Shown: positions 58,263 to 64,000 of the stretch, one piece after another
Layout: each line of letters begins with the position of its first letter
Position numbering within the stretch: position 1 is the stretch's first letter
Assembly (NCBI GenBank): GCA_902767225.1
Contig: CACXGN010000001.1
Location: 62,001-126,000 of the forward strand
Direction of reading: 5' to 3'
Origin: an uncultured Eubacteriales bacterium
Lineage (GTDB): Bacteria > Bacillota > Clostridia > Christensenellales > Borkfalkiaceae
DNA: 64,000 nt
The notes under the pieces: model-generated
Told to the model about the DNA's origin: nothing
The model's database searches: none
What the model saw: the letters and a program-made list of their open reading frames with translations, nothing else
Program-made: the position numbers and the translations under genes

Positions 58263-59831
58263 TTATTTATTGATTGAATCAGGCAGTTCAACTGTTGTTG
58301 TTCCGATATCGTAAAGTTTTACTATTGAAATTTCATCAGGTTTTTCATCAGAAACAGTTTTTAAGTAAATAACTCGATCGTCCTTGATCTTTATTAAAAA
58401 AGTCTGCCCCATAGTAGAGTGGAATTGATAACTTTTTTCGTCTCCGTTATAAATAATACTTTCAATCGAAGGATATAAGGCATTATCAAAAAATTCATTA
58501 AACTGTTCATGGGCGTTCCGGATTTCTTCTGCGGTATATTCAAGTATTTTTTTCCCATCTTCGTCATATTCTATAAATCCGTTAGATACGTCGTAAAAAT
58601 ATTGATTTCTATATCCACCATTTGTTTCAGTATTTTCTTCTATTTGCTCAATCTTGTCGTAGTCTCTTTTGGTTATGACGGGATAATTATCGTTGTAAAT
58701 ATATTCAAACGTGTTGTTTGAGCGTATATCAAGAAGCGGTGTTATTCCGGAGCCGCCTCTCGGGTCTTTAAGGAGAATTGTTTCATAAAAGTCTCTAAAA
58801 TATGACAGTATTAAATCTTCTTCAGAAACCATATCGCTTTCAATTGCTTCAAAATCAGTATCTGCCGTTAAATTAAACGTGGTTTCTTCATTGTTTATAT
58901 AATCGTTATAAACTTTCAAAACTTCTTCCGGAATATCGAGAGTAATATCTTTCGTATACTCTAAAATTTTGAAGTTGTTTGTTGTAAGTAGTTCATTTAA
59001 ATCGCTTTTCATTTTTTGCCAATCAGTTTTGGCTGCCTGATCATATTGCCACTCACCGTTACTTTTATAGACCGTAAGATAAGAGTCATTTTCTAAGTTC
59101 AAATAATAAACGGTATCACTATCATAATATGATCTATTTTGTGCTTTTTTATATTTTGGGAAGAAATCGTTAACATTTTCTTCTGTGAACTCGTCAAGAT
59201 CAAAAATTAAGTGTTTGTTTTTAATTGATAAGGCTATAATACCTTTAATACCTGCGTTTTCACCTTGCATTACAATTCTTCCTGAACCTTGACCGGATAA
59301 AAGATCATTAAAAATATCATCTGAAAGTTCAATAGGTTGACAGTTACTTAAATAAATATAATTAACTTCGGAAGGTATTTCAGGAGTTTTGATTTGTTTT
59401 GATATTGAATTAACCTTAAAATTATTAAGTTTCCAATCATTTTCAAAAAAATATGCGGATTTTATTGTGTAAGCAAAGCGAGAATCATACATAGATACAT
59501 CAACATCATTTGTGATAAAAACATTAGGGTAGACAACAAGATAATCACCATTATCTAATAAAAAATAATAAAGCGTAACTTGATATTTCCATTCGTTTGC
59601 CGAGTTGTCGTACACATATATTTCGTCGGTCGCTTTTTTATCTTTTACGGTAAGTATACTGCGCATATTATCTTGCTCGCCGTTATCATACTTTTCAGTA
59701 TATTCGTATTCGACTACGCCGTTACTTTTTAAATATAGATAATCTTTATAATTATCATTGCATGCCGAAAGACTGAAAACACACGCAACCAGTGCTAAAA
59801 CAATAAAAATTGTAGTGTAAATTTTTCTCAT
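58263..59831 (-). CDS. Large lipoprotein of unknown function
   Basis: 522 residues. A signal peptide ends in lipobox VFSLSAC (Cys near 24), so it is anchored outside. The remainder is rich in Tyr, Asp and Asn, and beta-like, with no family recognised. Its AT-rich base composition differs from the flanking core genes. GGAGA SD. It diverges from the XRE regulator at 59916, with a 9-bp inverted repeat in the shared promoter region. Confidence 0.75.
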   Translation of the reverse strand: MRKIYTTIFIVLALVACVFSLSACNDNYKDYLYLKSNGVVEYEYTEKYDNGEQDNMRSILTVKDKKATDEIYVYDNSANEWKYQVTLYYFLLDNGDYLVVYPNVFITNDVDVSMYDSRFAYTIKSAYFFENDWKLNNFKVNSISKQIKTPEIPSEVNYIYLSNCQPIELSDDIFNDLLSGQGSGRIVMQGENAGIKGIIALSIKNKHLIFDLDEFTEENVNDFFPKYKKAQNRSYYDSDTVYYLNLENDSYLTVYKSNGEWQYDQAAKTDWQKMKSDLNELLTTNNFKILEYTKDITLDIPEEVLKVYNDYINNEETTFNLTADTDFEAIESDMVSEEDLILSYFRDFYETILLKDPRGGSGITPLLDIRSNNTFEYIYNDNYPVITKRDYDKIEQIEENTETNGGYRNQYFYDVSNGFIEYDEDGKKILEYTAEEIRNAHEQFNEFFDNALYPSIESIIYNGDEKSYQFHSTMGQTFLIKIKDDRVIYLKTVSDEKPDEISIVKLYDIGTTTVELPDSINK

Positions 59832-59868
59832 AGTAAAAAATCTCCTTTTTTGCCAATAATATCACAAA

Positions 59869-59892
59869 ATGAGATATTTGTCAATATCTCAT
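59869..59892. promoter_or_regulatory. Candidate XRE operator
   Basis: ATGAGATAT, 6 bases, ATATCTCAT is a perfect 9-bp inverted repeat between the lipoprotein and XRE genes, overlapping a TTGTCA sequence that may be a -35. Confidence 0.6.
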
Positions 59893-59915
59893 ATAGAGAT
59901 TTTTATAATGATATT

Positions 59916-60104
59916 ATGAGATTAAAACAAGTAAGAGAAGAAAATTGTAAAACGCAGAAAGAGATTGCAGAATATCTTAACGTAAAACAAAATACTTATT
60001 CTCAATACGAAACCGGTGTAAGACAGTTGCCCATCGACGTTTTGATTAAACTTGCAAAATATTATAATGTTTCGACAGATTATATTCTTGAACTGGAAGA
60101 TTAA
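59916..60104 (+). CDS. Small XRE-family regulator
   Basis: 62 residues, one Cro/C1 helix-turn-helix and nothing else: NCKTQKEIAEYLNVKQNTYS, then YETGVRQLPIDVLIKLAKYY. ATG 59916 starts 6 bases after TATAAT (59904-59909) with no SD; the in-frame longer form lies through the promoter. Likely represses the divergent lipoprotein gene or itself. Confidence 0.88.
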   Translation: MRLKQVREENCKTQKEIAEYLNVKQNTYSQYETGVRQLPIDVLIKLAKYYNVSTDYILELED

Positions 60105-60161
60105 ATAAAGCCGCAACATAAATCGACGGAAACTGCCCATACTTTTAGTAAAGGAGGTAGT

Positions 60162-60329
60162 ATGAACGATAAATTTTTAGCGGGTGTGGCGCTCGGCATG
60201 ATCGGCGGCGCACTTATTGTAACCAACTCCGTTAAGGCAAGGCAAATGGTCAAAGACGGACAAGATCAGGTTATCGAAAAGATGTCCGAAGTAAAAGGCG
60301 GCAAGCAAAACGGAAAAAAACAAAAGTAA
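60162..60329 (+). CDS. Small YtxH-like membrane protein
   Basis: 55 residues. One TM segment, LAGVALGMIGGALIVTNSV, near 6-24, then a polar helix and a Lys/Gln tail. It resembles the YtxH family in size and layout. AAAGGAGG is a strong SD. Role unknown. Confidence 0.65.
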   Translation: MNDKFLAGVALGMIGGALIVTNSVKARQMVKDGQDQVIEKMSEVKGGKQNGKKQK

Positions 60330-60331
60330 AT

Positions 60332-60359
60332 AAAAAGGACGCTGCGGCGTCCTTTTTTT
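60332..60359. terminator. Terminator after the small membrane protein
   Basis: AAAAAGGACGC, loop, GCGTCCTTTTT with a T-run. Confidence 0.93.
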
Positions 60360-60381
60360 GAAAATGCCGTTTATAAAATCC

Positions 60382-60410
60382 TTGCGGTAATAGATAAAAT
60401 ATGCTAAAAT
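60382..60410 (+). promoter_or_regulatory. Promoter of ruvX
   Basis: TTGCGG (60382-60387), 17-base spacer, TAAAAT (60405-60410). The GTG start is 6 bases downstream. Confidence 0.65.
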
Positions 60411-60416
60411 ATCCGT

Positions 60417-60842
60417 GTGGAAAGATATTTGGCATTAGATATCGGGGATAGAAGGATAGGCGTTGCCGTGTCCGATCCCTTTAATGAATACGCGCTTCCC
60501 GTTGAAACGTATAATCGCAAAAATCTTAAAACCGATTTGATTGCGATAAAAAAATACGTTAAAGATAAGTTCGCCACGGCGATAGTTTGCGGGCTTCCGG
60601 TGAATTTTGACGGAACGGCTTCTATTCAGACCGAAAAGGCAAAATTCTTTATCGATAAACTTAAAGAAGAAACGGGCTTGCCCATTTATTGTGTGGACGA
60701 GCGTTGCACCACTTTTATGGCGAAAGAAACGTTAAAAGAACTCGGCAAAACGGTTGGCGAGAATAAAAAATTCGTGGATAACCTTGCCGCGGCTGAAATT
60801 CTCGACGGGTTTTTGCACGAACTTAAAAATAAAAAATCATAA
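60417..60842 (+). CDS. ruvX: Holliday junction resolvase-like protein RuvX (YqgF)
   Basis: 141 residues, GTG start. RNase H-like: YLALDIGDRRIGVAVSDP near 3-20, VCGLPVNFDGTASIQTEKAK near 58 and YCVDERCTTFMAKETL near 93 carry the acidic residues. The family acts in rRNA maturation or junction cleavage. No SD; leaderless by promoter position. A DUF1292 gene follows. Confidence 0.94.
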   Translation: MERYLALDIGDRRIGVAVSDPFNEYALPVETYNRKNLKTDLIAIKKYVKDKFATAIVCGLPVNFDGTASIQTEKAKFFIDKLKEETGLPIYCVDERCTTFMAKETLKELGKTVGENKKFVDNLAAAEILDGFLHELKNKKS

Positions 60843-60859
60843 ATTTATAGGAGAATATT

Positions 60860-61219
60860 ATGAGCGAAAAAGAAAAGCATATTCACGATGAACATTGTGA
60901 CTGCGGTTGTGAACACGATCACGAAGATCACTGCGATTGCGGTTGCGAGGACGATATTGTCGAACTCACCACCGACGACGGAAAAAAACTTAAATTCTAC
61001 TTTGTCGGCACGATAGAACATAAGGGTAAAAACTATTCGGCTTTTGAACCCGCCGAAGATATCGAAGGCATCTCCGAAGACGACCTTATTATCTTAGAAC
61101 TCTCGGGTGACGACGAAGAAACCGCAGAACTTTTACCTATCGAAGACGACGCACTTTTAGACGAAGTGTTCGAAGAATTCTGCAAGGCGCTTGACGAAGA
61201 CGAAGAAGACGCCGAATAA
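60860..61219 (+). CDS. DUF1292 protein with His/Cys-rich N-terminal tail
   Basis: 119 residues. The first ~32 residues are packed with His, Cys and Asp (HIHDEHCDCGCEHDHEDHCD and more), a probable metal-binding tail. The remainder is a DUF1292 (YrzB-like) domain, DIVELTTDDGKKLKFYFVGT then YSAFEPAED. In Firmicutes the YrzB gene follows ruvX, as here. GAGAAT SD. The tail is unusual. Confidence 0.88.
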   Translation: MSEKEKHIHDEHCDCGCEHDHEDHCDCGCEDDIVELTTDDGKKLKFYFVGTIEHKGKNYSAFEPAEDIEGISEDDLIILELSGDDEETAELLPIEDDALLDEVFEEFCKALDEDEEDAE

Positions 61220-61242
61220 AAATCAATAAAAATAAAACAATC

Positions 61243-61276
61243 AAAAAAGAACGCAAAACAATTGCGTTCTTTTTTG
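61243..61276. terminator. Terminator after DUF1292 gene
   Basis: AAAAAAGAACGCAA and TTGCGTTCTTTTTT form a perfect stem with 5-base loop. Confidence 0.9.
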
Positions 61277-61333
61277 TTGTTTATTTTGGTTAAAATCTAT
61301 TTAAAATATCAAAAACCATTTAAAAAAGGTTGC

Positions 61334-61470
61334 AAAACGGCGAGAATATATGCTAAAATATCAAAGCATAAAAATTCACACCCGAAAAGGACGGAACTTT
61401 CGTGTTTTCCGAAAATTTTTTCTAATCGGAAATGTTGTTCCTAAAAGCCTTGCGGGGAGGAGAAACGGAG
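61334..61470 (+). promoter_or_regulatory. rpsB upstream region with possible structured leader
   Basis: TTGCAA with an 18-base spacer and TAAAAT around 61330-61360 is a reasonable promoter. TTTCCGA/TCGGAAA (about 61414-61436) can form a stem. No named leader motif is recognised. Confidence 0.4.
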
Positions 61471-61479
61471 GTAAATTTT

Positions 61480-62244
61480 ATGGCAGTTATCACAATGAAG
61501 CAACTCCTTGAAACGGGAGTTCACTTCGGACACCAGACGAGACGCTGGAATCCGAAAATGAAGAAGTATATCTACGGCGAAAGAAACGGTATTCACATCA
61601 TCAACTTAGAGCAGACCGTTGATCTTATCGAAAACGACGTTTATCCGTTCGTTGTAGACCAGGTTAAGCAAGGCAAGACGATACTTTTCGTCGGCACCAA
61701 AAAGCAGGCGCAGGACGCTATCAAAGAAGAAGCCGAAAGATGCGGCATGTATTACATCAATAGCAGATGGCTCGGCGGCACGCTTACGAACTTTAAGACC
61801 ATCCGTTCGAGAGTTGATAGGTTAAATAAACTCAACAACATGGAAAAGATGGGCGAATTCGATCTTCTTCCCAAAAAAGAAGTTGCAGAACTCAAAGCGG
61901 AACGCGACAAGTTGGAATTAAACCTTGGCGGAATTAAAGAAATGAGAACGCTTCCCGGCGTTATGTTTATCGTTGACCCCGATCAGGAAGACATTGCGGT
62001 TATGGAAGCGAGAAAGTTAAATATTCCGATCGTTGCAATAACCGACACCAACTGCGACCCCGATTTAATCGATCACGTTATCCCCGGTAACGACGACGCT
62101 ATCCGTGCGGTAAAACTTATCGCAAGCGTAATTGCGGACGCGGTTATCGAAGCCAACCAGGGCGAACAGGTAGAAAAAGAAGAAGTAGCGGAAAATGCTG
62201 AACCTATTCAGGAAGAAGCACCCGCCGCACCTGTTGAAGAATAA
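61480..62244 (+). CDS. rpsB: 30S ribosomal protein S2
   Basis: 254 residues. [20 protein letters not shown] near 6, [20 protein letters not shown] near 68, and [17 protein letters not shown] near 92. A Glu/Ala/Pro-rich C-terminus is typical. ATG 61480 has GGAGG upstream. Confidence 0.97.
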   Translation: MAVITMKQLLETGVHFGHQTRRWNPKMKKYIYGERNGIHIINLEQTVDLIENDVYPFVVDQVKQGKTILFVGTKKQAQDAIKEEAERCGMYYINSRWLGGTLTNFKTIRSRVDRLNKLNNMEKMGEFDLLPKKEVAELKAERDKLELNLGGIKEMRTLPGVMFIVDPDQEDIAVMEARKLNIPIVAITDTNCDPDLIDHVIPGNDDAIRAVKLIASVIADAVIEANQGEQVEKEEVAENAEPIQEEAPAAPVEE

Positions 62245-62264
62245 TAGATAAAGGAGACGATCAG

Positions 62265-63146
62265 ATGTTTACAAGTGCAGACGTAATGGATCTCCGCAAA
62301 AAGACCGGAGCAGGTATTGCCGATTGCAAAAAGGCGCTTACCGAAACGGACGGAGATATGGAAAAAGCAATCGACTTTTTGAGAGAAAAGGGAATCGCGA
62401 CCGCCGCTAAAAAGGCGTCGAGAATTGCTGCCGAAGGTATCGTTGCGGCAAAGGTTGCGGGAAACAAAGGCGTTTTAGTAGAAGTAAACTGCGAAACCGA
62501 TTTCGTTGCGAAGGGCGATCAATATAAGGCTTTCGTTGACGGCGTTGCGGACTACGTTCTTAATAACGACGTTAAAGATATCGACGAACTCGTTGCCGCT
62601 AAATCCGACGAAACGATAGCGGCTACCGCTAAAATCGGCGAAAAGATCTCTATCCGCAGATTTGCGAAGTTTACTACCGAAGGCGGAGTTGTCGAAAGTT
62701 ATATCCACATGGGTGGCAAAGTCGGCGTTTTAGTCGAAGTTAAAGGTTGCACCTGCGACGCGACTCACGAACTCGCTCACGACTTAGCGCTCCAAATCGC
62801 AGCCGCTAAACCCTTATACGTTAAAGCGGACGAAGTTCCCGCCGAAGTATTAGAGCATGAAAAAGAGATCTTAAAGGCGCAAGCCCTTAACGAAGGAAAG
62901 CCCGCGGCTATCGTAGACAGGATGGTAGAAGGCAGAGTTAAAAAGTATTACGAAGAATTCTGTCTAATAAACCAAGCGTTCGTTAAAGATCCTTCTTTAA
63001 CTATCGAAAAGGTCGTTAAAGACTATTCCGCAAAAATGGGCAAAGAACTTACCGTTACCCGTTTCGTTCGTTTTGAAATGGGCGAAGGACTTGAAAAGAA
63101 AGTCAACGATTTCGCGGCGGAAGTTGAAGCGCAAATGAAAAAGTAA
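62265..63146 (+). CDS. tsf: Elongation factor Ts
   Basis: 293 residues, guanine nucleotide exchange factor for EF-Tu. [20 protein letters not shown] near 7, [19 protein letters not shown] near 72, and [20 protein letters not shown] near 156 are landmarks. AAAGGAGA SD. Follows rpsB by 20 bases. Confidence 0.97.
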   Translation: MFTSADVMDLRKKTGAGIADCKKALTETDGDMEKAIDFLREKGIATAAKKASRIAAEGIVAAKVAGNKGVLVEVNCETDFVAKGDQYKAFVDGVADYVLNNDVKDIDELVAAKSDETIAATAKIGEKISIRRFAKFTTEGGVVESYIHMGGKVGVLVEVKGCTCDATHELAHDLALQIAAAKPLYVKADEVPAEVLEHEKEILKAQALNEGKPAAIVDRMVEGRVKKYYEEFCLINQAFVKDPSLTIEKVVKDYSAKMGKELTVTRFVRFEMGEGLEKKVNDFAAEVEAQMKK

Positions 63147-63162
63147 AATAAATCAAAAATCT

Positions 63163-63190
63163 AAAACCCTGCTTTGAGTAGGGTTTTTTA
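63163..63190. terminator. Terminator after tsf
   Basis: AAACCCT and AGGGTTT around an 10-base loop with a T-run. Confidence 0.75.
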
Positions 63191-63257
63191 TTATTTTTAT
63201 AGACAAAAACACTTTGTTTTGTTATAATAAAAAAAGATATATTTGTAGGAGTAGCGT

Positions 63258-63965
63258 ATGAGCAAGGCAATATACAAAAGGGCGCTTATTAAACTTTCGG
63301 GCGAGGCGCTTGCGGGCAAATCCGGACACGGAATAGACGAAGAAATTTTAAGCAAAGTAGTAGATCAGATAATCGAAGTTAAAAAACTCGGCGTGGAGAT
63401 CGGCGTTGTTGTCGGCGGCGGAAACTTCTGGCGCGGCAGACAGGGTGTCGAAATGGACAGAAGCGCGGCAGATCACATGGGTATGCTTGCGACCGTTATA
63501 AACGCTATCGCTATTCAAGACGCGTTAGAACGCAAGAATATCCCGACGCGTGTTCAAACGGCGCTCACCATAACGAGAGTTGCGGAGCCTTATATTTTAA
63601 GAAAGGCAATGTCTCACTTAAACAAAGGCAGAGTTGTCGTGTTCGCTTGCGGCACGGGTAACCCGTATTTTACTACCGACACGGCGGCGGCGCTTCGCAG
63701 CGCGGAAATAAACGCGGATATTTTACTTCTCGCTAAAAACGTAGACGGGATTTACGATTCCGATCCGAAACTTAATCCGAACGCTAAAAAGCTCGATTCG
63801 GTAGACTATAAAGAGTATATCGAAAAAGGCTTAAAAGCGATGGATACGACCGCCATTACGATATGTATGGAAAACAATATTCCCGTTTTGGCGTTCGGGC
63901 TATTTGAAGAAAACGCGCTCGTAAGAGCGGTATGCGGCGAAAAAATAGGCACGCTTATCAAATAA
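63258..63965 (+). CDS. pyrH: Uridylate kinase
   Basis: 235 residues. KRALIKLSGEALAGKSGHGI near 7, EIGVVVGGGNFWRGRQG near 47, and AFACGTGNPYFTTDTAAALR-type GTGNPYFTTD near 137 match bacterial UMP kinase. It makes UDP and is usually followed by frr. AGGAG SD. Confidence 0.97.
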   Translation: MSKAIYKRALIKLSGEALAGKSGHGIDEEILSKVVDQIIEVKKLGVEIGVVVGGGNFWRGRQGVEMDRSAADHMGMLATVINAIAIQDALERKNIPTRVQTALTITRVAEPYILRKAMSHLNKGRVVVFACGTGNPYFTTDTAAALRSAEINADILLLAKNVDGIYDSDPKLNPNAKKLDSVDYKEYIEKGLKAMDTTAITICMENNIPVLAFGLFEENALVRAVCGEKIGTLIK

Positions 63966-63983
63966 AGATTAAAGGAGAAAATT

Positions 63984-64000
63984 ATGGGTATCGAAAACGA
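63984..64000 (+). CDS. Start of next gene, probably ribosome recycling factor
   Basis: ATG 63984 follows AAAGGAG; only MGIEN is visible. In Clostridia frr normally follows pyrH, so frr is the expected gene, but this is inferred from order only. Confidence 0.5.

Noticed and set aside
61262-61444. 60-codon frame before rpsB
   Set aside because: Starts inside a terminator hairpin with no SD and runs through the rpsB leader.

Overview
The window looks like a piece of a low-to-moderate GC Clostridia chromosome. I infer an uncultured gut lineage, perhaps near Christensenellales, because it carries Firmicutes operon orders (rpsF-ssb-rpsR, rpmG-secE-nusG-rplK-rplA-rplJ-rplL, nth-obg-yhbY, rpsB-tsf-pyrH), Shine-Dalgarno-led genes, FMN and TPP riboswitches on ECF transporter genes, and a SpoIVFA/SpoIVFB pair that points to sporulation ancestry. 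The species cannot be fixed from sequence reading alone. I saw no rRNA, tRNA, CRISPR array, insertion sequence or prophage.

Layout. 1-3900 is an accessory patch: a cut-off XRE regulator, a DUF4143 ATPase, an orphan restriction-modification subunit and a zinc-ribbon membrane protein, bracketed by a 19/20 direct repeat. 3900-10500 holds an aldo/keto reductase, hemolysin III, ferredoxin, an acyltransferase, a glycerol kinase plus monoacylglycerol-lipase-like pair, and a short-chain dehydrogenase. 10600-13700 is the ferrous iron operon feoA-feoA-feoB-feoB-associated protein. 13800-17100 has MutT, a phosphoribosyltransferase, a lipid kinase and CCA transferase. 17185-18813 is a membrane protein with four tandem 44-residue repeats. 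18900-20000 is rpsF-ssb-rpsR. 20040-20960 is non-core, with three copies of a terminator-like repeat, a candidate small RNA and an unknown membrane protein.

21000-23870 is a thiamine district: thiamine pyrophosphokinase faces a TPP-riboswitch-controlled ThiT whose N-terminus carries a tandemly duplicated four-helix module. 23900-31350 has YfbR, a sugar ABC ATPase, a predicted metal exporter, a PucR regulator, an S41 protease and a divergent cysteine-desulfurase/DUF3343 pair. 31400-37230 is housekeeping: nth, obg, yhbY, a NadD-YqeK fusion, rsfS and a DeoC-like protein.

37250-43010 is the most unusual stretch. An FMN riboswitch drives a single reading frame that joins a RibU-type riboflavin transporter to the tRNA t6A ATPase TsaE, followed by tsaB, rimI, an alpha/beta hydrolase, a membrane-anchored MurF-like ligase and ddl. 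43060-48650 has icd, mntP, ung, apgM and spoIVFA/FB. 48790-52310 is the secE-nusG and ribosomal stalk region, with two predicted L1-binding leaders and an L10 leader. 52500-64000 holds lipoproteins, an oxoamine synthase, the rrf2-iscS-iscU operon, ruvX-DUF1292 and rpsB-tsf-pyrH.

A recurring feature is that at least seven genes have a good promoter whose -10 box ends 6 to 8 bases before the start codon, with no ribosome-binding site, so they are predicted to be leaderless.
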